Assembly: GCA_013166775.1 (NCBI GenBank)
Contig: JABLTJ010000010.1
Coordinates: forward strand, 32,746-96,745
Direction of reading: 5' to 3'
Length of the DNA: 64,000 nt
Source: Promethearchaeati archaeon
GTDB taxonomy: Archaea > Asgardarchaeota > Heimdallarchaeia > Heimdallarchaeales > Heimdallarchaeaceae
Made by a program: the position numbers and the translations under genes. The notes beneath the pieces are model-generated. The model had not been told where the DNA came from. It saw nothing but the letters and a program-made list of their open reading frames with translations, and searched no databases. Every line of letters starts with the position of its first letter. The stretch's first letter is position 1. Shown here piece by piece: positions 1 through 7,523 of this stretch.

Positions 1-1
1 A

Positions 2-727
2 CAAAATTTCGTTACTAAACTAAATCTTAAACTTGTCAAGCTTCTGAATAAACCCTATGTTAATGAAGGGGATGACGAAGAAAAAATTGTAAGCAAAGAT
101 TTTATTCATCTGAAAGTTTTTCCAGAACTTTTATACAATTGCTTGAATTATTATCTTCAATTACTTAATATCGATACTTCAATGAACTGGAGTGAAGACA
201 AAATCAAAATCCCAAACAGGAACTATATTCAATCTTTTCTTTATCATAGATATTACAATGCTTTGGTTTTAACAGAGATATTGGAGAGAAATCTAGCTGT
301 TCAGATTTTCAAAGATTATATTGATTCTTATGTTAAATCACAATCAACAGATTGGAGAAAATACGAGAACTTAGAAGAATTTAGGGAAGCTAGAATACCT
401 AAGAAAGATGATCCACCTAACATAGGCTGGATTATTGTACAAGGAATTATTGAAAATGGTAAATACCCTCAGAAAAAAATAACATGTATGTGGGCTGATG
501 CTATCACAGATTTACCTGACACTGAATTAAAATATCTTGCAGCATGTTATGGAGATTTTCAAGGATATAATAATAATAATGAGAATTTTGTATTAACAAT
601 GAGTCATACAATTGTTGAAGGATATCCTTATTGCGATTGTATTGTACATGATATAAGAGTAAACAAAGATCTAACACATCCACCAAAGGAATTTTTTGAT
701 AACATATGGCAATTGAAAGAAGATTGA
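2..727 (+). CDS. ATC-hydrolase-like protein, partial (5' end outside window)
   Basis: The reading frame is open from base 2 to the TGA at 725-727, so the gene starts outside the window; the TTG at 143 is internal. The C-terminal half carries the pattern W-A-D-A, then CYGDF, then LTMSHTIVEG followed by YCDCIVHD. This resembles the Cys-rich core of the L-2-amino-thiazoline-4-carboxylic acid hydrolase family (PF14196), many members of which have no known substrate. The next gene is a clear paralogue and aligns over this whole length. The stop lies 24 bases before the start of that gene, so the two are probably co-transcribed. The family assignment is by eye. The function (hydrolysis of a cyclic or amide substrate) is only inferred. 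Confidence 0.6.
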   Translation, partial: QNFVTKLNLKLVKLLNKPYVNEGDDEEKIVSKDFIHLKVFPELLYNCLNYYLQLLNIDTSMNWSEDKIKIPNRNYIQSFLYHRYYNALVLTEILERNLAVQIFKDYIDSYVKSQSTDWRKYENLEEFREARIPKKDDPPNIGWIIVQGIIENGKYPQKKITCMWADAITDLPDTELKYLAACYGDFQGYNNNNENFVLTMSHTIVEGYPYCDCIVHDIRVNKDLTHPPKEFFDNIWQLKED

Positions 728-740
728 AATTTGCAAAAAA

Positions 741-747
741 GAGGTGA
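741..747 (+). promoter_or_regulatory. Ribosome binding site GAGGTGA
   Basis: GAGGTGA lies five bases before the ATG at 752 and selects that start over the in-frame TTG at 731. The same AGGTGA-like site recurs before other genes here, for example at 10641-10647. Confidence 0.6.
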
Positions 748-751
748 AAAA

Positions 752-1624
752 ATGGAGTTTGAAAAAATAGGCGTTTATAATCCAGATGCTTTGTATGCTT
801 TACAGGAGATACAACCTCTGGAATTTGCACTGCGTTCACCAATTAAGCGTTTAGATTTTATAATAGGCTTTCTTAAAAAAAGGAAACCAGAAATTGTAGA
901 AGCTTATGTTAAAAAGCTTGAAGAAAAATACGGAAAATTGGCGACAAAATCATACGTTGATCAATCTGATATTGATATTAAGAAAATGATATCGGATTTA
1001 TCAAATCTAAAGGAGTTTCCTGATTTAGCGAAAAGAAGTCTAAATCTTTTTCTTAACTTACTAGAGATTGAAGATAATACTGACTGGATCAAAGAAAAGA
1101 CAAAAATCATTCAGAAGAATTATATTAAATCATTCTTGGGACCAAAATATTACAACATTGAGAGCTTAGTGAATATAATTGAAAGAGAAGAAGCAGTTCA
1201 GTTATACAAGAATTATATTACTGAATTTATGATCGATTACTATAAAGATATGGAAGATAATGTAGAAGATCTAGATGCTTTTTGGAAAAAACGCTTCCAA
1301 AACTATGCGGAAGATGAATCAGATCATTGGGTTGTCATTCATAGTAAACCTAACAAAGGTAAACTGATTTACCGAAAAGATGTTTGTCTTTGGATTGATG
1401 CTATGGAGGATTTTACAGATACAGAGTTTAAATATCTAGTGTGCTGTTATGGTGATTTTCAAGGAGCTAAAAGAGAGAATAAGCATTTCATATTAACAAT
1501 GGATCATACAATTGCAAAAGGTGATCCTTTTTGTAGTTGTATTCTCCATGATACAAGGATCGATTGGGATCTAACACATCCCCCAAAAGAATTTTGGGAT
1601 AGCATTTGGCCATTACAGGAATAG
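752..1624 (+). CDS. ATC-hydrolase-like protein (tandem paralogue)
   Basis: A 290-residue soluble protein that begins MEFEKIGVYNP. An N-terminal helical region of about 100 residues is followed by a segment aligning with the upstream gene. The C-terminal core reads CLWIDAMEDF, CCYGDFQG, LTMDHTIAKGDPFC and CILHDTR. The paired cysteines and the H-T-I-A-x-G-D-P-x-C pattern resemble L-2-amino-thiazoline-4-carboxylic acid hydrolase-like proteins (PF14196). The start at 752 is chosen because a GAGGTGA site precedes it. Together with the preceding gene it forms a tandem duplication. The substrate is unknown; a cysteine-dependent hydrolase is one possibility. Confidence 0.7.
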   Translation: MEFEKIGVYNPDALYALQEIQPLEFALRSPIKRLDFIIGFLKKRKPEIVEAYVKKLEEKYGKLATKSYVDQSDIDIKKMISDLSNLKEFPDLAKRSLNLFLNLLEIEDNTDWIKEKTKIIQKNYIKSFLGPKYYNIESLVNIIEREEAVQLYKNYITEFMIDYYKDMEDNVEDLDAFWKKRFQNYAEDESDHWVVIHSKPNKGKLIYRKDVCLWIDAMEDFTDTEFKYLVCCYGDFQGAKRENKHFILTMDHTIAKGDPFCSCILHDTRIDWDLTHPPKEFWDSIWPLQE

Positions 1625-1665
1625 CAGAATAAATAAAAAAATTAAGTGTTAATATATTGTAATGT

Positions 1666-2157
1666 TTACTCAACTTTACTAAGAATCTGGAGAAAGAATA
1701 AACCTAGAGTGTTTTTGTGAAATAGAGTGTATATCCCAACAACTCCAACTGCAAGTAACAATATCAAAGGATATGGTAATGCAAATAGTCTATTCTCAAT
1801 TAGTACTCTTATACCTAGATACAACACATAGATTGTCAAAGCTGAACCTGCTGAATATATACTTGTTAGGAGGAACCATCCTGATTTTTTCTTATTAATA
1901 AAAAGTAAATTCGCTGCTAAGCTTATTATTGCTAAGATAAGAAAAATGGTTCCAACCAATTTGAATAAAGGATCAAAATCAGGTAAATCGTCAATTTCCC
2001 CATCTGGTAAGTAAGAAGACCCTCTTGAGATAATTAAAAGAAATGTACCTATACCCATTCCCAAAACTGCTAGTATGTAAGTTAGAATGATGGTTGTTTT
2101 TCCTTGAGAAGAGAATGCTTCAGAGTCATCTGGATAGAAAAATGATAAATTGCTCAT
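1666..2157 (-). CDS. Small four-helix membrane protein, unknown function
   Basis: A 163-residue protein with four hydrophobic segments at about residues 21-43, 64-87, 95-118 and 126-147, so it is very probably an integral membrane protein. The N-terminal 18 residues are polar, and an acidic loop (DGEIDDLPDFD) lies between the first two helices. No recognised family motif or catalytic residue is visible. It is followed on the same strand by other small membrane proteins (2228-3010), which suggests a cluster of membrane components. It converges with the upstream hydrolase-like gene, leaving about 40 bases between the two stops. Confidence 0.6.
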   Translation of the reverse strand: MSNLSFFYPDDSEAFSSQGKTTIILTYILAVLGMGIGTFLLIISRGSSYLPDGEIDDLPDFDPLFKLVGTIFLILAIISLAANLLFINKKKSGWFLLTSIYSAGSALTIYVLYLGIRVLIENRLFALPYPLILLLAVGVVGIYTLFHKNTLGLFFLQILSKVE

Positions 2158-2227
2158 TATTTTAACAAAGGTTCAGATATTTATAAAAATTCCATCTCTA
2201 GAAAGAAGAAGAAAACTTGCTAGACAA

Positions 2228-2638
2228 CTATTTTGCTGGTTTTTCATTTGCTACAGAATTTCTCATAGTAAGTTTCAGAGATGTAAATAGTGCTGCAAAT
2301 CCTAATGTCCCTGCAATAATAAAGAATGGCCATAGTTCTCTGTATTCAAGGAGATTGAAGTACACGAACAGCATACTAGTACTAATTCCTAAAAACATTG
2401 ACCATCCCCAGTAAAACAATGAATCTATCCATGTTATAGTTGGTTTTTTTAGACCAAAATATGCAATAATCGCAAATCCACTCCACATACCTATTCCTAT
2501 TATTGGATATATTTGCCATTCTTCCCAATTGAAAAATAATCCAAAACCCAAAGCAAGCATAGCAGTCAAAGTTGTGAGAAATAGAATTACGGTCCATAAA
2601 GTTAATAGATAGAGAGGTTTACGCTGTTTCTCCATCAA
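2228..2638 (-). CDS. Small four-helix membrane protein
   Basis: A 136-residue protein with four predicted membrane helices (about residues 9-32, 42-62, 71-92 and 101-121) and charged ends (KQRK at the start, NEKPAK at the end). It aligns by eye with the broken gene at 2668-3010: both begin with a short charged stretch, then L-x-L-T-x-W-T, and carry a K-x-P-T-I-T segment between helices 2 and 3. The two are therefore tandem paralogues. The function is unknown. Confidence 0.6.
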   Translation of the reverse strand: MMEKQRKPLYLLTLWTVILFLTTLTAMLALGFGLFFNWEEWQIYPIIGIGMWSGFAIIAYFGLKKPTITWIDSLFYWGWSMFLGISTSMLFVYFNLLEYRELWPFFIIAGTLGFAALFTSLKLTMRNSVANEKPAK

Positions 2639-2667
2639 TGAGAAATGAATTCCTCCTGCCCATTATA

Positions 2668-3010
2668 CTAAATGAAAAGTAACCATAACAGGCATAGCTT
2701 GAAAATCCTCCACGCTCCTAAATTGGAATAAGCAAGAGCAATCATACTGATAGTAGTTGCCATAAACAGAAAGAACAACCAAATTATGATTGTTATTGTA
2801 GGTTGAATATACCTTTTTCTAAAAACGAGATAAAAAATCGTCATCAAAACTATGAGAACTACCATTCCGAATAGGACTACAAAACCACTCCAGACCAGAT
2901 AAATCATGCCGAAGAACAAACACAAATAAAATCCCTATTATACTACTAATTATCCAAGTCCAAATAGTTAAGCCAAACAGGTATTTTTGTCTTTCTTTTA
3001 TTGAAATCAT
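2668..3010 (-). pseudogene. Frameshifted paralogue of the membrane protein at 2228-2638
   Basis: Two overlapping reading frames on the minus strand together reproduce the neighbour's plan. The first (3010 to 2819) begins MISIKERQKYLFGLTIWTW and supplies helix 1. The second (2925 to 2668) supplies helices 2-4, with RKRYIQPTITI matching the neighbour's KKPTITW. The combined span is 343 bases, one more than a multiple of three, consistent with a one-base insertion (or two-base deletion) near 2905-2925. Within the first frame the sequence after FVFVLRHD turns polar and ends soon. This could be a true pseudogene or a sequencing error. Confidence 0.6.
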
Positions 3011-3214
3011 TAAATTACGCTTTTATACATTAATATAATTTCACTATAAGAATAATGAAAATCTATCAAATTATCCTATTTATTTGTGTATATTCCCAGT
3101 ACATCCCATTCAAAAAATTTTATAAAAAAAGAAAAGAAGTCTAAAGAGATTGTGTAAGAGTAGATAATAATAAACTTAAAGTTTGATTGTTACTTACTTG
3201 AATTACTTGCTGAC

Positions 3215-3412
3215 TTAGACTGTAGTTACGTTTGTTGCTTGAGTACCTCTATCGGTATCTTCAACTTCGAATTCAACCTCATCTCCTTCTCTGAGATCAT
3301 CAAATTCACCTGAAACTGCTGTGCGGTGGAAAAAGAGATCTTTTTCTTCTCCTTCAACAGTGATGAATCCATAACCTTTGTCTGAGATGATTCTTTTGAT
3401 ATTTCCTTTCAA
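3215..3412 (-). CDS. Cold-shock domain protein (CspA-like)
   Basis: A 65-residue protein that is a single cold-shock domain, an OB-fold binding single-stranded RNA or DNA. RNP1 is present as KGYGFITV (residues 12-19) and RNP2 as DLFFH (25-29). The C-terminus has the usual EGDEVEFEVEDTDRGTQATNV strand pair. The length is the family norm. It starts with TTG at 3412, supported by a GAGGAA site at 3419-3424. A second copy lies at 5133-5330. CspA-type proteins are mainly bacterial and scattered in archaea, so an old transfer from bacteria is plausible. An RNA-chaperone role is expected. Confidence 0.92.
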   Translation of the reverse strand: MKGNIKRIISDKGYGFITVEGEEKDLFFHRTAVSGEFDDLREGDEVEFEVEDTDRGTQATNVTTV

Positions 3413-3598
3413 ATTAATTCCTCAATTTAGTTATTTGTTAGAATCCTGTTAGAGATTCTTTAATTAAAAATGGATATTCAGAAATTAGTTAATCTTTTAA
3501 GAGTTAAACAGAAATCTAAACCATCTTATTTTTAATTGTAATAAAAAATTGATTTATCGCCTAATAAAGTATACTATTAATACAAACTAATAATCAGA

Positions 3599-3982
3599 TT
3601 ACAAACCCTGCAATAAAATATAGTGAATATTGTAAATTATTCTCTGAAGTTTACCATCCTTTTGAGTTTTTTCATAGATTTCTTTGATTTTAATTTCATT
3701 ACCTGTTTTGCCAATTACAGAATATTCTTCCTCTGTTCTTGTATATTTAAGATCAAATTCCTCTTCAAAGAATACTTCGAGATAATCGATCTTTCCATTC
3801 TCTAACGCATCTTCAAATTCATCATATGAGAGCCCAAATCCCTTTTCTGGAGGATGAACGCCTTGTTTTATTAATTTAAGAACAATATCTTCATGGTTAC
3901 AAGCTGGGCATTGTATGATATCAAATAGGGTTTCATAATCTTCATCAAACCTGTTTTGGCACTTTTTACAGTAAAACTTCAT
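3599..3982 (-). CDS. Zinc-ribbon protein, unknown function
   Basis: A 127-residue protein with an N-terminal zinc ribbon: CKKC at residues 5-8 and CPAC at 25-28, spaced as in rubredoxin-type knuckles. The rest is acidic and polar with no further recognised domain. The middle segment is rich in Glu and Asp (residues 50-85), and the C-terminus is short and hydrophobic (YNIHYILLQGL). There is no membrane segment. It could bind nucleic acid or a protein partner through the ribbon; nothing visible decides which. It stands alone on the minus strand, divergent from the coiled-coil gene at 4116. Confidence 0.6.
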   Translation of the reverse strand: MKFYCKKCQNRFDEDYETLFDIIQCPACNHEDIVLKLIKQGVHPPEKGFGLSYDEFEDALENGKIDYLEVFFEEEFDLKYTRTEEEYSVIGKTGNEIKIKEIYEKTQKDGKLQRIIYNIHYILLQGL

Positions 3983-4084
3983 TTATTTGTATTAGTGATA
4001 CTAGTTTAAAAAACTATACAAATCAAATATTACTTATAGAAATTTCCACTATTTTCTCTTTTCTAAGATAATAGAACAACACAA

Positions 4085-4094
4085 CTTATTTAAA
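4085..4094 (+). promoter_or_regulatory. TATA-like box for the 4116 gene
   Basis: CTTATTTAAA is centred about 27 bases before the ATG at 4116, with no Shine-Dalgarno site between. That is the spacing expected for a leaderless archaeal transcript. Confidence 0.5.
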
Positions 4095-4115
4095 ATTCAA
4101 TTACAGTTTTCATAT

Positions 4116-4505
4116 ATGAGTGAACGTGAAGTAAAATATTACAAGATGTTAGCTAAGAAATATGAAACTGCTGAAAAAATGTTTGAAGCAAAAGAAGACT
4201 ATGATGAATTAGAAGCTGATAAAGCTAGTTTTCAGAAAAAACAAGCTAGGGGAAATGCTGAAGTACAAGAACAGCAGCTAAAAATAGTAAAGTTAAGAAA
4301 TGATGGTAAAGAAGATAAAGCTCTGAAACAAGAAATGAAATTAAAGAAGAAAGAAGCAAATATTGCTCAATTCAAAAGAACAATTCAGGAAATTCAATCG
4401 AAAATAGAAAAGAAGAAACTAGAAGTTCTTAAAAATGAAGGTGAACTTCAAAAAATAGAAACCCAGTTAAGAGCGGATTTTGCAGAAAAATTTACACAAA
4501 TGTAA
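4116..4505 (+). CDS. Small coiled-coil protein
   Basis: A 129-residue, highly charged protein predicted to be almost entirely alpha-helical coiled coil: Lys, Glu, Gln and Leu dominate, with heptad-like spacing through residues 45-115. No signal peptide, membrane helix, zinc ligand or enzyme motif is visible. The start is the ATG at 4116, with a TATA-like box at the leaderless distance. The last 39 bases overlap the end of the convergent minus-strand gene at 4467-4724. A structural or scaffold role is possible but not shown. Confidence 0.6.
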   Translation: MSEREVKYYKMLAKKYETAEKMFEAKEDYDELEADKASFQKKQARGNAEVQEQQLKIVKLRNDGKEDKALKQEMKLKKKEANIAQFKRTIQEIQSKIEKKKLEVLKNEGELQKIETQLRADFAEKFTQM

Positions 4506-4724
4506 ATCATTTGATATTCTTTTCTCTTTATGAACTATAGTTACATAATTTGGAGCTTCTTTTTTTATGCCAAGAAGCCATAACCATCTCTTAAAATCTA
4601 AAATAAATGCAATAATTGTGATTCCTATTTGTGGTAGAAGCACAGCTATACCTGTAAAGATAAATTGACCATAATAATATGCACTTAACATCCCTAAAGC
4701 TGCTGAAAATATTTCTACACTCAC
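4467..4724 (-). CDS. Small membrane protein, unknown
   Basis: An 85-residue protein starting with GTG at 4724. A hydrophobic half (about residues 5-45, probably two helices) is followed by a basic, soluble tail ending in KFFCKIRS. The gene begins only six bases after the stop of the 4731-4943 gene, so the two are probably translated from one transcript. Its 3' end overlaps the convergent coiled-coil gene by 39 bases, so the last 13 codons are less certain. No family is recognised. Confidence 0.4.
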   Translation of the reverse strand: MSVEIFSAALGMLSAYYYGQFIFTGIAVLLPQIGITIIAFILDFKRWLWLLGIKKEAPNYVTIVHKEKRISNDLHLCKFFCKIRS

Positions 4725-4730
4725 CTTAAT

Positions 4731-4943
4731 CTATCCTGGAACGGATAATCCTATAGTTTTTGTATCTAGTGATCTTTTATCACCAGGGGTGTTTAGTAGA
4801 GCTAAAGAAAGAATGCTTAATGCGAATAATAAACCAAATCCATAACATATTAAGATAGCAGATAATAGTAACCATAACCATGTAGTTAATTCTGTTAAGA
4901 ATCTCATAATAGGAGGCACATATAGCTTTTTTGATTCAGACAT
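4731..4943 (-). CDS. Small single-span membrane protein, unknown
   Basis: A 70-residue protein with a polar N-terminus (MSESKKLYVPP), a long hydrophobic segment at about residues 21-48 and a short polar tail with GDKRSLDTK. It probably has one or two membrane helices. It is followed six bases later by another small membrane protein gene, suggesting a two-gene operon whose products may work together. No homologue is recognised. Confidence 0.45.
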   Translation of the reverse strand: MSESKKLYVPPIMRFLTELTTWLWLLLSAILICYGFGLLFALSILSLALLNTPGDKRSLDTKTIGLSVPG

Positions 4944-5132
4944 TTTTAAAACTTCGATCTACTTTCTTTATAAGATAAAAGAGCTAGTATTTACCAAAAT
5001 TAACGATTAACTTCTTTTTTGGTATTTCTCCTATTAAGAATATGTGATAGCATCTAATGCAACCTGTTAAACGACTTCTTAAAAAGAAAAGATGTATGAT
5101 ATTTTTTCAATATCGTACTTTTACTTAGATTC

Positions 5133-5330
5133 TTATATTGTTTTAAGATTTACTGCTTGAAGTCCTCTATCAGTTTCTTCAACATCGAATTCTACATTAT
5201 CTCCTTCTTTTAGATCACCGAATTCAACAGTAACTCCAGATTGATGGAAAAAGATATCTTTCTCATCGTCTTCAGTTTGGATAAAACCAAAGTTTCTATT
5301 ATACATTATTCTTTTGATTGTGCCTTTCAT
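5133..5330 (-). CDS. Cold-shock domain protein (second copy)
   Basis: A 65-residue cold-shock domain protein, paralogous to the one at 3215-3412. RNP1 is NFGFIQT (residues 13-19, one aromatic position differing from the first copy's KGYGFIT) and RNP2 is DIFFH. The C-terminus has the same EETDRGLQAVNLKTI ending style. Its ATG follows a strong GGAGG ribosome-binding site at 5339-5343. The RNP1 change (N-R-N-F in place of D-K-G-Y) could alter nucleic-acid preference. The role is RNA binding or chaperoning by family. Confidence 0.92.
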   Translation of the reverse strand: MKGTIKRIMYNRNFGFIQTEDDEKDIFFHQSGVTVEFGDLKEGDNVEFDVEETDRGLQAVNLKTI

Positions 5331-5338
5331 TTAGCTTT

Positions 5339-5343
5339 CCTCC
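5339..5343 (-). promoter_or_regulatory. Strong ribosome binding site GGAGG
   Basis: GGAGG (read on the minus strand) lies eight bases before the ATG of the cold-shock protein at 5330. It is one of the strongest Shine-Dalgarno matches in the window and suggests high expression. Confidence 0.6.
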
Positions 5344-5530
5344 ATTTATTTTTCACTTTTAGGAAGTGACATCCAATAAATTGAAACATAGTAATCAGAT
5401 GTAGCTAAATCTTGTTAAGAATTAAAACAATCATAACTAACTAGTTCAAATCTACTTAATTAACACTACATAGAGGGTTCATAAACTATTGGGTAAGCTT
5501 AAATTAAAAAATAAAAGAAGCTCTAGAACA

Positions 5531-5540
5531 AAATTATAAG
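5531..5540 (+). promoter_or_regulatory. TATA-like box for the 5562 gene
   Basis: AAATTATAAG is centred about 27 bases before the ATG at 5562, with no ribosome-binding site between, fitting a leaderless transcript. Confidence 0.5.
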
Positions 5541-5561
5541 TATTCAATCTTTTTCCTACTT

Positions 5562-6161
5562 ATGGAATCAGATTCTAAAAAACCTGATGATGAACAGAGA
5601 ATTCGTAGTCTTCTATACAAAATTCAAAAGGGTTATACTGACAGGGATGAGAATGTGGTCTCTGAATGGGCTGAAGACCTATTTGATGAACGGGTAACGA
5701 TAATTGGTACAAGTTCAATTAAACCTGGAGATTTTGAATGGAGGAATGGACATGCAGCTGCTATTGAAATGTTTAGAAGTGACTGGTTAAATTGGGGAGA
5801 TGTAAAACTTTCAACCGAAGAAGCAGAGATAGATATTGAAGGAAATGCATCATGGGTAGCAGTATATGCAACAGTTACAAGGGATACAAAGAAAAGCGTA
5901 AATCATTCTGCAGAAGTGAGTCGAGAGCGATCATTAAAACGAATAAAGCAGTACTCTGAAAAGGAATGGACAACAAAACAAGCTCTTTACGAGATTATTT
6001 ATGATGCAAGTATGGTTTTAACACAGTACGAAAGAAGTGATATATTTATTTGGCCAATTAGAATAACTCTTGGATTGTTTCAACGAAATAATAAATGGTT
6101 AATAAGACAAGTACACTTTTCATTTCCAGGAAGAGGATTTCCAAATGTAAGATTAGAATAA
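5562..6161 (+). CDS. SnoaL/NTF2-like fold protein
   Basis: A 199-residue soluble protein. The layout is an N-terminal helix (DEQRIRSLLYKIQKGYTDRD), the segment FDERVTIIGTSS, then GHAAAIEMFRSDW, strands around ASWVAVYATVTR, and the closing pair ITLGLFQRNNKWLIRQVHF. This is the cone-shaped NTF2/SnoaL_3 arrangement used by ketosteroid isomerase-like enzymes and by non-enzymatic binding proteins. A longer helical insertion (residues 115-150) replaces the usual short loop. No specific catalytic pair can be named, so the ligand is unknown. It is preceded by a leaderless-type promoter and followed by the CPBP protease gene. Confidence 0.7.
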   Translation: MESDSKKPDDEQRIRSLLYKIQKGYTDRDENVVSEWAEDLFDERVTIIGTSSIKPGDFEWRNGHAAAIEMFRSDWLNWGDVKLSTEEAEIDIEGNASWVAVYATVTRDTKKSVNHSAEVSRERSLKRIKQYSEKEWTTKQALYEIIYDASMVLTQYERSDIFIWPIRITLGLFQRNNKWLIRQVHFSFPGRGFPNVRLE

Positions 6162-6257
6162 TAAAACATTTTATTTTCTCTAATTGCTTTGCAAATAGAA
6201 ATATAAATGTTTGAAAAGTAATAACCAACCTCAATAAAATATAATACTTGTGTTAGC

Positions 6258-7121
6258 ATGAATGAACAGGAAAATTTCGATGAAATAGAAAAACAAAAGT
6301 TATTCTCTCCAATTATTATGTTTTTACTATTAAGCTTTGTAATAACTTGGGGATTATCTTTGTTGTTTATCTATCCTCTCAATTTCATTTACCAGATGAG
6401 AAGCTTTGATAGTTTCATTGGTATTCTCTGTACTATTGCTGTTGGATTACAGAGTTTTGGTCCTACATTCGCAGCAATAATAACAATAGTTTATTATGAA
6501 GGTAAAAAAGGTTTGAAAGAATTTGGAAAACGTTTCATAAAAATCAAAGTCAAATTTTATTGGTATCTCCTGGTTTTCTTTTTACCAGTGATAGTTTATT
6601 CTATACCTATCATAGCAAATCTGATTTTTGGTAATCCAAATAATTACTCTTACTTTGATACAAGTATTTGGGGTATAGATGTCTCTGTTATTATAATCAA
6701 TATTGTTTTTGCAGGTTTAGCAGAAGAGCCTGGTTGGAGGGGATTTGCAGTTCCAGAGATGAGTAAGAAGCACCGACCAATCGTAACAGGTATGGTTATT
6801 GGTGTATTCTGGGCTGTATGGCACCTGTTATCGTATATTTACGGTGGAAGATCCTGGTCAACTTTTCCTCAGTTTGTTTTTACAGTTACTATTATCTCGT
6901 GTATCTATGTATGGATCTATATGAAAACAGAAAGTGTTCCCTTAATGATTATATTTCATGTTATGCATAATCTCTCAAATCGAGTATTTATTAAATACCA
7001 TAAACCAATCTGGGGAGGTTTAATCTATCTTCTAGTTCTCTCTTTTATTATCATACTTGATAGATCATTTGTATTTAAAAAACCAAACCTGCTGGATTCT
7101 GAAGAAGAGATTGATTCTTAG
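6258..7121 (+). CDS. CPBP family intramembrane metalloprotease
   Basis: A 287-residue polytopic membrane protein with about seven or eight hydrophobic segments. The CPBP (CAAX protease and bacteriocin-processing, Rce1-like) motifs are all visible: EEPGWRG (the E-E-x-x-x-R motif, about residues 155-161), WAVWHLLSY with the second-motif His (about 188), and FHVMHN with the third-motif His and Asn (about 232-237). The enzyme is therefore probably active as a glutamate-type intramembrane protease. Substrates vary in this family (prenylated proteins, peptides), and none is suggested by the neighbours. The N-terminus is acidic and cytosolic. Confidence 0.88.
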   Translation: MNEQENFDEIEKQKLFSPIIMFLLLSFVITWGLSLLFIYPLNFIYQMRSFDSFIGILCTIAVGLQSFGPTFAAIITIVYYEGKKGLKEFGKRFIKIKVKFYWYLLVFFLPVIVYSIPIIANLIFGNPNNYSYFDTSIWGIDVSVIIINIVFAGLAEEPGWRGFAVPEMSKKHRPIVTGMVIGVFWAVWHLLSYIYGGRSWSTFPQFVFTVTIISCIYVWIYMKTESVPLMIIFHVMHNLSNRVFIKYHKPIWGGLIYLLVLSFIIILDRSFVFKKPNLLDSEEEIDS

Positions 7122-7235
7122 ATCTTTAATGAAAACAATTTCCCAAAAACCTTTTTCTAAAATGAAAAATGTGTTTTATTCTAATAGATATATATAATCC
7201 GAAACACCATTCAATATTATATCAACATTATATTA

Positions 7236-7448
7236 GTGGTGAAATCATTGGATAGAAAAATCCTCAAAGAAAAACAAAGAGAATTAAAAGAAAATGTACG
7301 AGGAAAACCATACTTCAATACTATAAAACCAAAAATCCGTTTTACGATTGAAGTTTTCAAATTAATTTTTAAAGATATTAAATCTACTAGATTATTTCAT
7401 TCTAAGAAATCGAAAACTCAAGACGAGAAATTGATTGAAGACTCATAA
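7236..7448 (+). CDS. Small basic protein, unknown
   Basis: A protein of up to 70 residues, rich in Lys and Arg. The frame opens with GTG-GTG at 7236, but GGTGA at about 7238-7242 lies five bases before a TTG at 7248, which would give MDRKILKEKQRELKEN and may be the true start. It contains one moderately hydrophobic stretch (IRFTIEVFKLIF). The charge suggests nucleic-acid or membrane-surface binding. No family is recognised, and it is not clearly linked to either neighbour. Confidence 0.45.
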   Translation: MVKSLDRKILKEKQRELKENVRGKPYFNTIKPKIRFTIEVFKLIFKDIKSTRLFHSKKSKTQDEKLIEDS

Positions 7449-7493
7449 TTTCGCTTTAAGCGCGTTCTAAACTTGTTACTCGAAGCGGTTATA

Positions 7494-7507
7494 CTTTTAT
7501 ACATATA
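7494..7507 (+). promoter_or_regulatory. TATA-like box for the SDR gene
   Basis: CTTTTATACATATA lies about 26 bases before the ATG at 7524, a leaderless-type arrangement. Confidence 0.5.
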
Positions 7508-7523
7508 ACTGAAAAAATAGGAT

